Assembly: GCF_900090265.1 (NCBI RefSeq)
Contig: NZ_LT607752.1
Coordinates: forward strand, 1,426,001 to 1,490,000
Direction: 5' to 3'
Origin: Micromonospora rifamycinica
GTDB lineage: Bacteria > Actinomycetota > Actinomycetes > Mycobacteriales > Micromonosporaceae
Length of the DNA: 64,000 bases
Shown here in pieces: positions 54,501 to 62,606 of this stretch. The notes beneath the pieces are model-generated. The model searched no databases and was not told where the DNA came from. It saw only the letters and a program-made list of their open reading frames with translations. The translations under genes were made by a program, and so were the position numbers. Numbering within the stretch: position 1 is the stretch's first letter; each line of letters starts with the position of its first letter.

Positions 54501-56380
54501 CCCCCGCCGCAGCGCCGGCCGCAGCCGTCTCCGCGGTGGCGACCGCGCCCGCCGGCACCAGCCTGGCGGAGTTCCAGCAGTCGATCCTCACCGTGCTCAG
54601 CGAGCGCACCGGCTACCCGGTCGACCTCATCGAACTCGACCTCGACCTCGAAGCCGACCTCTCCATCGACTCCATCAAACGCGCCGAGGTCGCCGGCGAG
54701 GTCGCCCAACGCCTCTCCCTCAGCGTCGAAGGCGACGAGAGCGAACTCGAAGACCTCGTCAAGGCCCGCACCGTCCGCGCCATGGTCACCTGGCTCGACC
54801 AGAAGATGAGCGGCACGGTCACCGCCACCCTCACCACGACGGCGGCCGTCGCCGCGCCGGCCGCCGTCCCCACCACCCCCGCCCCGGCCCCCGCTCCGGC
54901 CCCGGCGTTCGCCGGGGTCGGGGTGGGGATCGCACCGAAGCGGCTGGTCGCCCAGGAGAGCGTCGACGCCGGGCAGAGCACCCCGCCGACCGCGCTCGCC
55001 GGCATGCGTTTCCTGATCACCGGAGGTGGCCCGGTCGGGGCGTACCTGGCCGAGCTGCTCGGCGCGCACGGCGCCGGCGGCCAGCTCGGCGTGCTCGACA
55101 GCGAGCAGGCCGACCAGGGCTTCGACGGGGTGCTGGTGCTCGACGGGCTGACCAACCTCGACGAGCCGCTGCTGCCCGACGTGTTCCCGCTGTTGCAGCG
55201 GGCGCTGGCCACCGGGCCGCGCTGGCTGTTCGCCGCCGGGGCGCGGGACGTCACCGGGGCGGCCGACGGCATGCCCGGCCTGTTCCGCACCATCGCCCGC
55301 GAGTACCCGGAGCTGACCGCGCGCTTCGTGGCGGTGGACCCGACGGCGACGCCCGAGGTGCTCGCCCGGCAGCTCCTCGACGAACTGCTCACCGCCTCCG
55401 ACGCCCCGGTGGTCACCCGGCGCGGCACCGACCGGTACGTCGCCGACCTGATCCCGGTCGAGCTGGGCGCGCTGGCCGCCGGAGGTGCCGGCCCGGCCGG
55501 CGACGGGGTGTCCGAGGCGGCCGCGATCGGCCTGGAACGCGACTCCGTGGTGGTGCTCGTCGGCGGGGCGCGGGGCATCACCCCGTGGTTCGCCCGGGCG
55601 CTCGCCTCGGCCACCGGATGCCGCATCGAGCTGGTCGGCCGTACCCCGTTGCCGACCGCCCCGGAGGACCCGGAGCTGGCGGCCGCCGGTGACCGCGCCG
55701 CGCTGGTCGGTGTGCTGGCCCGCCGCGGCGCGTCCTCGCCGGCCGAGATCTCCCGGACCGCGCAGCGCATCCTGGCGGCCCGGGAGGTGACCGCGACCAT
55801 CGCGGAGCTGACCGAGCTGGGCGGCGAGGTCCGCTACCACACCCTGGACGTCCGGGACGCGGAGGCGACCCGGCGGTTGCTGGCCGACATCCACGCCGAG
55901 TACGGCCGCCTCGACGGGGTGGTCTACGCGGCCGGCATCATCGAGGACAAGCTGATCGCCGAGAAGGACCCGGCCTCGTTCACCCGGGTCTTCGACACTA
56001 AGGTCGACGGCGCGCGGGGGCTGCTGGCCGGTCTCGACGCGCTGCCCACCACGCCGCGCTTCCTGGTCTTCTTCGGCAGCATCGCCGCCGCCTACGGCAA
56101 CCGGGGCCAGGCCGACTACGCGGCGGCCAACGACGCCCTGGACGCCATCGGCACCCGCTACGCGGCCCGGACCGGGGTGCGCTGCGTGACCGTGCACTGG
56201 GGGCCGTGGGCTCCGGGTGTCGGCCACGGCGGCATGGTCACCGCCGAGTTGAGCCGGGAGTACGCCCGGCGCGGCATCGGCCTGATCGACCCGGAGGAGG
56301 GCGCGCTGGCCCTGCTGCGCGAGCTGGCCTGGGCCGACGCCTCGGTCACCTCGGTCGTCTACACCGCCTCGGGCTGGTGA
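48503..56380 (+). CDS. Iterative type I PKS subunit A: NPD-NPD-KS-AT-ACP-ACP-ACP-KR
   Basis: 2625 aa from ATG 48503 (GTGGGAG upstream). Domains: a partial nitronate-monooxygenase-like barrel (about 5-250, AGGIGPRTAGACLVGGAAGV); a full second barrel (about 280-640, VPVAQGPMTRVSD, FEGAECGGHVGPRASF) like the PfaD enoyl reductase; KS about 655-1100 with Cys849 (DAACASS), EAHGTGT and GHT. The AT spans about 1215-1510 with Ser1308 (GHSYGE) and AFHS, which suggests malonyl. A helix follows (LLSEYLRTTREMIATQRDVM). Three near-identical ACPs lie at about 1789-1873, 1895-1977 and 2021-2106 (LSIDSIKRAEV), and a C-terminal KR ends the chain (GSIAAAYGNRGQADYAAAND). Tandem ACPs plus an NPD-type ER are hallmarks of PUFA-type synthases. 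It works with subunit B, 52 bp downstream. Confidence 0.93.
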   Translation: MSSAPYTRDLILVVNPVGILEPGPRIAAAAATGGGVGVIDLATGDDWALRALTRAAQWSPTPVGVRVPAGCRATLAEVQRAAAGALELVVVEPTSPWPLAEITAHHRVLVEVTSRDEARAAAAAGAHGLIARGMEAGGRVGELSSFVLLQQLVADDTLDLPVWVAGGIGPRTAGACLVGGAAGVVLDTQLALMPESELPADVQAVIRRMDGSETLLRDGTRGIRRGGPHQADVELLPVGQDGWLAAAFADRWPDTATAVRGMRAAMLDVVDDPDAAELLQPGAPLAAALGVRVPVAQGPMTRVSDEASFAAAVADGGALPFIALALNSADQCRRIMTETAARLGDRPWGVGVLGFAPEELRAAQLDVIREIRPACAIIAGGRPPQARALEEQGISTFLHVPSPGLLRQFLRSGARKFIFEGAECGGHVGPRASFPLWEAQLAVLDEYLDTDPAAGAQLQVFFAGGVHDARSAAMVATMAAPLARRGARIGVLMGTAYLFTAEAVAHGAVQPLFQREALTAEHTALLETAPGHATRCLHTPFVDDFHRLRTQLENAGAENREVWEQLELLNVGRLRIASKGLRRSGDVVEAVDESVQASEGLFMAGQVAVLRNAATTVAELHDTVTTEVRGFHAGRLDALRERLAPSAGEVEQPVAPLDIAIVGMACMLPGSPDLDSFWRTVLSGTDTVTEVPADRWDTDHYYAPEVGPGQTGRISVSKWGGFIEPVPFDAIGYGIPPAALSSIDPTQLLALEVSHRALVDAGYAYDAPGADHARTGVVFGAEAGSDMGHAQTLRTMLPAYLGEVPDQMQELLPTVTEDSFPGVLANVIAGRVANRLDLGGPNYTIDAACASSLAAMDAACKELVSGDSDLMICGGADLHNGVNDYLMFTSAHALSPTGRSRPFDSTGDGIALGEGVACVVLKRLADAERDGDRIYGVIKGLGGASDGRALGLTAPRPDGQRRALDRAYHRSGISPREVGLVEAHGTGTVVGDRTELETLTRMFVEAGAEPGGCALGSVKSQIGHTKCAAGLAGLIKATLALYHGVRPPTIHLERPNPAWHPQQSPFAFFTEARPWPAPAGERIAGVSAFGFGGTNFHVVLSAYPNAPEPRHAQRIWPAELFCFRGTDRAAAHQPIRQLLESLAGDPGRDRPGRLAALAASVAAKAASRPGPTQVAVVARDLAELEILLRRALAGEHDPARGLVQPAEGEPVGPGQVAFLFPGQGSQRPGALGELFVAFPELRHYLELDRSAAELLFPPTAFDQDSRRAQEDRVRDTRIAQPVLGIGGLAMDHLLRRLGVRPDMTAGHSYGELVGLCVAGAFDAATLLDLSRERAAAILGACGEDPGTMAAVNATAEQVAQVLAAAGLTSEVVLANRNAPQQVVVSGPTGKVRAAVVALKEAGLSARAIPVACAFHSPVVAGAVETFAEVLAARSIAEPRIPVWSNLTAAPYSGDADQVRHHLAEQIGAPVRFVEQVEAMYAAGARLFVEVGPGQVLSRLVQAVLGDRPHQTVTCERGPADGLRGFLISVAELACAGVPVRPDWLFHGRTTDDAGTTAPTRRPLWTVDGQLVRDQHGNCLPGGMTPPRRIKELSMTPANGTATTPGTATGTASVPETVTVREVRTVTVSEPAAVRDIRSELLSEYLRTTREMIATQRDVMLAFLGDPGGPGNPPPPQPTESHRVEGYAALPTGPAPTPTPVAAPAPRPAVAPPARPAVAPPPAPTSMPTMAATNGGTAVATAPAPPVTRPTPVAPEARPVSSAVATVVAAPAPIAVASPVAAPAPAGPGLADFQQAILAVLSERTGYPVDLIELDLDLEADLSIDSIKRAEVAGEVAQRLSLSVEGDESELEDLVKARTVRAMVTWLDQKMSGTVTATATLTAALPSGDQVDVTAADFQQAILAVLSERTGYPVDLIEPDLDLEADLSIDSIKRAEVAGEVAQRLSLSVEGDESELEDLVKARTVRAMVTWLDQKMSGSVHVSAATAATALPAAPAAAPAAPAAAPAAAVSAVATAPAGTSLAEFQQSILTVLSERTGYPVDLIELDLDLEADLSIDSIKRAEVAGEVAQRLSLSVEGDESELEDLVKARTVRAMVTWLDQKMSGTVTATLTTTAAVAAPAAVPTTPAPAPAPAPAFAGVGVGIAPKRLVAQESVDAGQSTPPTALAGMRFLITGGGPVGAYLAELLGAHGAGGQLGVLDSEQADQGFDGVLVLDGLTNLDEPLLPDVFPLLQRALATGPRWLFAAGARDVTGAADGMPGLFRTIAREYPELTARFVAVDPTATPEVLARQLLDELLTASDAPVVTRRGTDRYVADLIPVELGALAAGGAGPAGDGVSEAAAIGLERDSVVVLVGGARGITPWFARALASATGCRIELVGRTPLPTAPEDPELAAAGDRAALVGVLARRGASSPAEISRTAQRILAAREVTATIAELTELGGEVRYHTLDVRDAEATRRLLADIHAEYGRLDGVVYAAGIIEDKLIAEKDPASFTRVFDTKVDGARGLLAGLDALPTTPRFLVFFGSIAAAYGNRGQADYAAANDALDAIGTRYAARTGVRCVTVHWGPWAPGVGHGGMVTAELSREYARRGIGLIDPEEGALALLRELAWADASVTSVVYTASGW
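53873..54812 (+). repeat. Three tandem ACP-coding repeats
   Basis: Units of about 245 bp beginning near 53873, 54188 and 54566 are almost identical in DNA. Unit 2 differs from unit 1 mainly at GAACTC to GAGCCC near 54254, and unit 3 differs only in its first 30 bp. Unlike Ala/Pro linkers separate them. Such identity implies recent duplication or gene conversion. Confidence 0.92.
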
Positions 56381-56432
56381 GCGCGTCGATGTGCCGTCCC
56401 GCTCCCACCCGCCCCGTCCGTCGGAGGAACCG

Positions 56433-59400
56433 ATGAACAACGGCGCCGCTGCGCCCGGCCAGATCGCGATCGTCGGGATGGCCGCCCTGATGCCCTCCGC
56501 CGGTGACCTGGAAAGCTACTGGCGCAACCTGATCGGCGGGGTCGACGCGATCACCGACGTCCCCGCGCACCGCTGGGACGAGGAGTTCTACGACCCGGAG
56601 CAGTCCCACCGGGCCGACCGGATGTACTGCCGGCGCGGCGGGTTCGTCGACGAGTACGCCACCTTCGAGCCGCTGCGCTTCGGGGTGATGCCCGCCTCCG
56701 TCGGGGACATCGAACCGGACCAGCTGATCACCCTGGAGGTGGCCGCCGCGGCCATCGACGACGCGGGCGGCGGCGACCGGCTGCCGGCCCGCGACCGGAT
56801 CGGTGTGATCCTCGGCCGGGGCGGCATCCTCAGCCCCGCGCAGGCCCGTTACGCCCAGCGGGTGCGGATGTCCAGCCAGGTCGTCAGCATCCTGCGGGAG
56901 CTGATCCCCGACGTCGACCCGGCCCGGCTGGAGCTGCTGCGCAAGAAGTTCGACGAGCGGCTCGGGCCGTACCAGCCGGAGGGGACGATCGGCCTGGTGC
57001 CGAACCTGGCCGCTTCCCGGGTGGCCAACCGGCTCGACCTGCGCGGTCCCGCGTACACCATCGACGCCGCCTGCGCCTCCTCGTTGATCGCCGTCGACCA
57101 GGGCATCACCGAGCTGGTCAGCGGACGGCTGGACGCGGTGCTCGCCGGTGGCGTGCACCACGTGCACGACATCAGCTTCTGGTCGGTGTTCAACCAGCTC
57201 CGGGCGCTGTCCCGGCAGGGGGAGATCCGGCCGTTCGACGCCGCCGCCGACGGGCTGCTGATCGGCGAGGGCACCGGCGTGGTGGTGCTCAAGCGGTACG
57301 CCGACGCGGTCCGCGACGGTGACCGGGTCTACGCGGTGATCCGGGGCAGCGGGGTGTCCAGCGACGGCAAGTCGGCCAGCATGTTCAACCCGGCGGTCTC
57401 CGGCCAGGTGCTGGCGATCCGGCGGGCCTGGGAGTCCGCCGGACTCGACCCGACCGCACCGGACGCGCTGGGGCTGCTGGAGGCGCACGGCACCGGCACC
57501 CCGACCGGGGACGCCGCCGAGCTGACCACGGTGGCCGAGGTGTTCGGCCCGTACACCGGTGGTCCCCGCCCGGTGATCGGCTCGGTGAAGTCGATGATCG
57601 GGCACACCATGCCGGCGGCCGGGGTGGCCGGCCTGATCAAGGCCGCGCTCGCGGTGCACCGGGGGGTGCTCCCGCCCACCCTGCACTGCGAGACGCCGCG
57701 CAGGGAGATGGCGGCGACCCGGTTCGCCCCGATCGCCACCGCCCAGCCGTGGGAGAGCGACGGTCCGCGCCGGGCCGGGGTCAACGCGTTCGGCTTCGGC
57801 GGGATCAACGCCCACCTGATCATCGAGCAGGCCCCCGTGTCGGTGGGCGAGCCGGTGGTCGCGCCGACCGCCCCGGCCGCCGGCCGGGCCGTGGTCGACG
57901 AGCCGGACCAGGTGCTCTGGCTGGCCGCGGCGGACCCGGCCGGGCTCGCCGACCTGCTGGCCCGCGACGACCACGAGGTACGCCGGCTCGGCGTCGAGCT
58001 GGCCGCCCGCTCCGGCGGGGACTCCCCCGGGCCGGCCCGGCTGGGCATCGTCAACCCGACGGACAAGCTGCTCGCGGTGGCCCGCAAGTCGGTCGACCGG
58101 GGGCAGGCGTGGCGGGGTGGGCGGGACATCTGGTTCAGCCCCCGACCGCTGCTCGGCCCGGGGGCGGGCAAGCTCGCCTTCGTCTTCCCCGGCCTGGAGG
58201 CGGAGTTCTCCCCGCGTACCGCCGACCTGGCCGCCCACTTCGGCCTGCCGGACCGCGAGTGGTCCGCCGCCGACCTGGGCCGGCACGGCGCCGGCCTGAT
58301 CGAGGTGGGCAAGCTGCTCGACGAGGCGCTGGCCCGGATCCGGGTACGCCCCGACGCGGTCGCCGGGCACAGCATCGGCGAGTGGACCGCCGCCGCGGTC
58401 AGCGGCCAGGTCAGCACCGCCGCGATGGACGAGTTCCTCGACCTGTTCAACGCCGACTCGGTGGAGGTCTCCGGGTACGTCTTCGCCGCCGTCGGGGCCG
58501 GCGCGGACCGGGTGACGCCGCTGCTCGGCGACTACCCCGGGGTGGTCCTCTCGCACGACAACGCCCCGGCGCAGTCGGTGGTCAACGGCCCGGAGTCGCA
58601 GGTGGACCGGCTGGTGGAGGCGTTGCGCACCCGCAACATCCTGTGCCAGAAGCTGCCGTTCCGGTCGGCTTTCCACACTCCCGCCTTCGCCGACGGGCTC
58701 ACCTCGATCGGCGCCGCCCTGGGCCGGTGGGAGGTGCACCCGACCCGGATGCCGGTCTGGTCGGCGACCCTGCACGCGCCGTTCCCCGCCGACGAGGAGT
58801 CGGTCAACCGGATCTTCGTCCGGCACATGATGGAGCCGGTCTGGTTCCGGCAGACCGTCGAGGCGATGTACGACGCCGGGTTCCGGGTGTTCCTCCAGGT
58901 CGGTGCCGGGCAGCTCGCCTCGCTGATCGGCGACAACCTGCGCGGGCGTGACCACCTGGCGATGCCGGTGAACACCGCGCACCGCAGCGGGCTGAACCAG
59001 CTCCGCCGGGTCGCCACCGCGCTGTGGGTGGAGGGCGGCACGCCGGACCTGTCCGCGCTGGACACCGTGGGCCGTCCCCCGGCGGCGGCCACGACCGGCG
59101 GCCCGGCCCCGGCGACGCCCACCGCCACCGGCCCGGCGAAGCCCGGCACCGGCCGGCGTGGCCCCCGCATCAAGCTCGACCTCGGCGGGCCGCTGGTCCG
59201 CCTCGGTGCGGACGCGGCCGGACTGCTCGGCGTGACCACGACGACGGACGGAACGCCGACGCCGAACGGAGCGCCGACGACCGGGACGGCCCCGACGAAC
59301 GGAGCGTCCCGGTCGACCGGGACGGCACCGACGAACGGGAAGACGACGAACGGAGCGGCCCCGACGCCGCCGCCGGCCGCCGCGCCGCCACCCGCCACCC

Positions 59401-61379
59401 GACCGGCTGCCGCGCCACCGGCCGCCACCCGACCGGCCGCCGCGCCGCCACCCGCCGCCCGGCCGGTGCCGGTCGCGCAGGCGGCCGGACGGCCCGGTGG
59501 GCAGGGCGACCCGGCCCGGCCCGGCACCGCGCTGGACGCGTTGCAGGGCCTCGCTGGCGAGTCCAGCGCGGCAGCGGAGTTCGCCGCCCTGCTGCGGGAG
59601 AACACCCGGAACCGACCCGCGGTCGGGACGCCGACGACCGGTGGCAACGGCACCGCGACGCCGGCCCGGACCGCACCCCCCACGGTCGCGGGGCCGTCCG
59701 TCGCACCGGCCGTACGGCCGCCCGCCGTCGCGCCGGTGGCGCAGCGGCCCGTGACGCCGGCCGCCCCGGCCCGCCCGGCGGTCGCCGGGGCCGGCACGGA
59801 GGTCGGGCGGATCACCCGGCGGATCTCCCTGGAGACCATGCCGTACCTGCTGGACCACTGCTTCTTCGTGCAGCCCGACGACTGGCCGGACCCGGAGGAC
59901 CGGTGGCCGGTGGTGCCGGCGACGGCCCTGGTCGCGCACATGATGGAGGCGGTGGAGCAGCTGGTGCCCGGCGTCCCGGTGGTGGCCGTGCACGATGCCA
60001 AGTTCAACAAGTGGCTGATCGCCGAGCCGGCCACCGACGTGGAGATCGTGGTCCGGACCGCCGGCCCGAACAGGTACGCGGTCGCCTTCGCCGGCTACGC
60101 ACGGGCGACGATCGAGGTCGGCACCGGGTACCCGACGCCGCCGCCGGTCTGGACCCACGACCCGGCCACCGAACGACCGCCCACCCTCGGCGCCGCCGAG
60201 ATGTACGCGGAACGGTTGATGTTCCACGGTCCGCAGTTCCAGGGCGTCACCGACGTGCACGCGCTGGGCGACATGCACGTCCGTGGCGTGGTCACCGCGC
60301 CGGTGCCGCCCGGTGCGCTGCTGGACAACGCGCTCCAGCTCATCGGCAACTGGTTGATCACCACCCAGCCGTTCCGGACGGTCGCGCTGCCGGTGGGGCT
60401 CGGTCAGGTGCGGTTCTACGGGCCGCCGCCCCCGGCCGGCCGGGCGTTCGAGTGCGTCGCCCGGGTCCGCCTCATCGACGACGGCAAGCTCGTCGCCGAC
60501 ACCCAGCTCAGCTACCAGGGTCGGGTGTGGTCGGAGATCGAGGGGGCGGTGGACCGCCGGTTCGACAGTCACCCGCAGGCCCGGGTGGCGGAACGGTTCC
60601 CGGAACGGCACCCGATGTCGCTGTTGCAGCCCGAGGGCTGGACGATGGCGTTCGACTGCTGGACCGACCTGGTCACCCGGGGCATGGCGGCCCGGGGCAT
60701 CCTCGGCGGCGCCGGCTACGCGGAGTACGAGCGGCAGCCGGCGAAGACCCGCAAGCAGTGGATGCTGGGCCGGATCGCGGCGAAGGACGCGGTACGCGCC
60801 CGGCTGTGGGAGGACGGCCACACCGACATCTACCCGATCGAGCTGACCGTCGGCAACGACCCGGACGGGCGGCCGTGGGTACGCGGGCGGCCCGGCCGCG
60901 GGCTCGGTGACTGCGACGTCTCGCTGGCGCACTGCGCCGAGATCGGCGTGGCGATCGCCCGGCGGCGGCCGGCGGACGCGACGGCCGGCAGCCCCGGCGT
61001 CGGCATCGACGTCGCCGAGGTCACCGACCATCCCGAGAGCACCTTCACGTTCGCCCTCACCGCCACCGAGCTGACCCTGCTGTCCTCCCTGGCGGGTCAG
61101 GACGCCGACGCCCGGCGGCTGTGGTTCACCCGGTTCTGGGCCGCGAAGGAGGCGGTCGCCAAGGCCGAGGGCACCGGGCTCGACGGCTCACCCCGCCGGT
61201 TCCGGGTGTACTCGGCCACCGACGCCGGGTTGACCGTCGAGATCGGCGGACGGGCGTACCGGGTCGGCTGCCGGGACGTGGCCAACCCCGAGGATCTGCC
61301 GCCGCGCCGGTACGTGGTCGCCTGGACCTGGGGGCCGGAGCCGGCACCCAGCACCCCGCCGGGGGTCTCCCGGCCGTGA
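56433..61379 (+). CDS. Iterative type I PKS subunit B: KS-AT-DH-phosphopantetheinyl transferase
   Basis: 1648 aa, ATG 56433 with GGAGGAACC before it. KS about 10-465 with complete Cys214 (DAACASS), EAHGTGTPTGD and GHTMPAAG, so it is not a decayed chain-length factor. AT about 570-870 with Ser647 (GHSIGE). A very Ala/Pro/Thr-rich linker (about 900-1110) contains repeated TGTAPTNG units. A hot-dog DH (about 1120-1340) has His1142 in LDHCFF. The C-terminus is an Sfp-type phosphopantetheinyl transferase (about 1390-1630, GVGIDVAEV and WAAKEAVAKAEG) that can arm the ACPs of subunit A. A DH-PPTase tail recalls enediyne PKSs, whereas the split KS-AT/KS-AT design recalls PUFA and related lipid synthases. 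Confidence 0.92.
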   Translation: MNNGAAAPGQIAIVGMAALMPSAGDLESYWRNLIGGVDAITDVPAHRWDEEFYDPEQSHRADRMYCRRGGFVDEYATFEPLRFGVMPASVGDIEPDQLITLEVAAAAIDDAGGGDRLPARDRIGVILGRGGILSPAQARYAQRVRMSSQVVSILRELIPDVDPARLELLRKKFDERLGPYQPEGTIGLVPNLAASRVANRLDLRGPAYTIDAACASSLIAVDQGITELVSGRLDAVLAGGVHHVHDISFWSVFNQLRALSRQGEIRPFDAAADGLLIGEGTGVVVLKRYADAVRDGDRVYAVIRGSGVSSDGKSASMFNPAVSGQVLAIRRAWESAGLDPTAPDALGLLEAHGTGTPTGDAAELTTVAEVFGPYTGGPRPVIGSVKSMIGHTMPAAGVAGLIKAALAVHRGVLPPTLHCETPRREMAATRFAPIATAQPWESDGPRRAGVNAFGFGGINAHLIIEQAPVSVGEPVVAPTAPAAGRAVVDEPDQVLWLAAADPAGLADLLARDDHEVRRLGVELAARSGGDSPGPARLGIVNPTDKLLAVARKSVDRGQAWRGGRDIWFSPRPLLGPGAGKLAFVFPGLEAEFSPRTADLAAHFGLPDREWSAADLGRHGAGLIEVGKLLDEALARIRVRPDAVAGHSIGEWTAAAVSGQVSTAAMDEFLDLFNADSVEVSGYVFAAVGAGADRVTPLLGDYPGVVLSHDNAPAQSVVNGPESQVDRLVEALRTRNILCQKLPFRSAFHTPAFADGLTSIGAALGRWEVHPTRMPVWSATLHAPFPADEESVNRIFVRHMMEPVWFRQTVEAMYDAGFRVFLQVGAGQLASLIGDNLRGRDHLAMPVNTAHRSGLNQLRRVATALWVEGGTPDLSALDTVGRPPAAATTGGPAPATPTATGPAKPGTGRRGPRIKLDLGGPLVRLGADAAGLLGVTTTTDGTPTPNGAPTTGTAPTNGASRSTGTAPTNGKTTNGAAPTPPPAAAPPPATRPAAAPPAATRPAAAPPPAARPVPVAQAAGRPGGQGDPARPGTALDALQGLAGESSAAAEFAALLRENTRNRPAVGTPTTGGNGTATPARTAPPTVAGPSVAPAVRPPAVAPVAQRPVTPAAPARPAVAGAGTEVGRITRRISLETMPYLLDHCFFVQPDDWPDPEDRWPVVPATALVAHMMEAVEQLVPGVPVVAVHDAKFNKWLIAEPATDVEIVVRTAGPNRYAVAFAGYARATIEVGTGYPTPPPVWTHDPATERPPTLGAAEMYAERLMFHGPQFQGVTDVHALGDMHVRGVVTAPVPPGALLDNALQLIGNWLITTQPFRTVALPVGLGQVRFYGPPPPAGRAFECVARVRLIDDGKLVADTQLSYQGRVWSEIEGAVDRRFDSHPQARVAERFPERHPMSLLQPEGWTMAFDCWTDLVTRGMAARGILGGAGYAEYERQPAKTRKQWMLGRIAAKDAVRARLWEDGHTDIYPIELTVGNDPDGRPWVRGRPGRGLGDCDVSLAHCAEIGVAIARRRPADATAGSPGVGIDVAEVTDHPESTFTFALTATELTLLSSLAGQDADARRLWFTRFWAAKEAVAKAEGTGLDGSPRRFRVYSATDAGLTVEIGGRAYRVGCRDVANPEDLPPRRYVVAWTWGPEPAPSTPPGVSRP

Positions 61380-61444
61380 ACCGGCACCCGGCGCACACCG
61401 CACTCCCTCCCATCCGATCAGCAGAAACCGAAGGAGCAACGACC

Positions 61445-61753
61445 ATGCCTGCGGCCCAGGACACCATCCTCGCCGAACTCACCGAGATGATCCACGCCGT
61501 GCTGGGTGACTTCGCGGACGACCAGGTGGTCACGATGGACACCTCGTTCTCCGCCGACCTGGGGATGGAGAGCATCGACGTCATCGCGCTCGCCGGCCGG
61601 CTCCAGTCCCGCTACGGCGACACCGTCAACTTCGCCCACTTCGTCGCCAAGCTGGACCTGGAGACCGTCCGGGAACTCAAGGTCGGGCAGCTCGTGGAGC
61701 ACATCGCCGAGTCGCTGGCGCAGGCCGACGAGGTCGGGGCGGGCAGCCGGTGA
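61445..61753 (+). CDS. Discrete acyl carrier protein
   Basis: 102 aa, AAGGAG 7-8 nt before ATG 61445. Acidic four-helix carrier protein with the attachment serine in LGMESIDVIALAGRL (about residue 42). Unlike the tandem ACPs, its motif is MESID, so it probably serves a different partner, such as loading a starter or carrying the chain to tailoring enzymes. Its stop overlaps the hydrolase GTG (GTGA at 61750). Confidence 0.92.
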   Translation: MPAAQDTILAELTEMIHAVLGDFADDQVVTMDTSFSADLGMESIDVIALAGRLQSRYGDTVNFAHFVAKLDLETVRELKVGQLVEHIAESLAQADEVGAGSR

Positions 61754-62580
61754 CCATGGTCCGGGCGAACGGGATCACCCTGCACACGCAGCGGCTCGAT
61801 CCCCCCGGTCCGGCCGTCGACGGCCGGACCGGGCCGACGCCGACCGCCGTGCTGATCCACGGGATGGCCTCGGACACCATGGCGAGCTGGTACTTCACCC
61901 TGGCCGAGCCGCTGTCCCGGGCCGGTTTCCCGACCGTCCTGTACGACCTGCGCGGTCACGGGCGCAGCGAGCGCCCGGCCACCGGGTACGCCCTGGGCGA
62001 CTTCGTCGACGACCTGGCGGGGCTGCTGGCGGCGCTGGAGGTCGACGGTCCGCTGCTGCTGCTGGGCAACTCGTTCGGCGGGACCATCGCGTTCGGTTAC
62101 GCCGCCCGGCACCCGGACCGGGTGGCCGGCATCGTGACCGTGGAGTCCGCCCCGCCGATCCCGGAGTGGATGGGCCGGGTGCGGCAGCGGCTCGCCCGGG
62201 TCGCCGCCCGGCTGCCCCGGGCGGAGACGGTCACCGAGATCGGTGCCCGGCGCGGGCGCGTCGCTGCCCAACGGGCCGCCGAGACCGGTCGTATGCTCAC
62301 CGACACCAGCCTGGCGCAGGAGCTGCCGGCGAGCCCGCTGCCGACCACCGAGGCGCTGGCCGCGATCGGCTGCCCGGTGCTCTGCCTCTACGGCGGCGAC
62401 TCGGCGGTGATGGAGCTGGCCCCGGCGGTCCGCGGGCTGCTGCCGCAGACCCGGGTCGCGGTCCTGCCCGACCAGAAACACACGGTGCTGATCGACCGGC
62501 CCGAGGAGATCCGCCGGTTGGTCTTCACCTGGCTCGCCGAGGACTGCTCGCTCGACGTCTCCCAACCCACCACCGCATGA
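61750..62580 (+). CDS. Alpha/beta-hydrolase, possible chain-releasing thioesterase
   Basis: 276 aa from GTG 61750 (an in-frame ATG two codons later is an alternative). Alpha/beta-hydrolase fold with HGMASDTMASW oxyanion loop, nucleophile elbow GNSFGG (Ser about 99), Asp in YGGDSAV and His in DQKHTVL. No signal peptide. Located directly after an ACP and the PKS, it is a plausible hydrolase or thioesterase releasing the product; a modifying esterase is also possible. Confidence 0.88.
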   Translation: MTMVRANGITLHTQRLDPPGPAVDGRTGPTPTAVLIHGMASDTMASWYFTLAEPLSRAGFPTVLYDLRGHGRSERPATGYALGDFVDDLAGLLAALEVDGPLLLLGNSFGGTIAFGYAARHPDRVAGIVTVESAPPIPEWMGRVRQRLARVAARLPRAETVTEIGARRGRVAAQRAAETGRMLTDTSLAQELPASPLPTTEALAAIGCPVLCLYGGDSAVMELAPAVRGLLPQTRVAVLPDQKHTVLIDRPEEIRRLVFTWLAEDCSLDVSQPTTA

Positions 62581-62606
62581 CGACGCGACACGCAGGAGGT
62601 CTTCCG

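Noticed and set aside
48362-61031. Two very long open frames (about 2690 and 1560 codons) on the minus strand opposite the PKS genes
   Set aside because: They are complements of high-GC coding sequence and read as Gly/Arg/Asp-rich low-complexity protein with no domain; the plus strand encodes complete catalytic domains.
48503-61379. Enediyne PKS
   Set aside because: Enediyne PKSE is one chain KS-AT-ACP-KR-DH-PPTase and is accompanied by E3/E4/E5/E10-type genes. Here there are two chains, three ACPs, NPD domains and no such accessory genes.
48503-61379. Canonical EPA/DHA synthase (PfaABCD)
   Set aside because: There is no tandem FabA-like DH pair, both KS domains are catalytically complete, the PfaD-like part is fused at the N-terminus of subunit A, and a PPTase is fused to subunit B.
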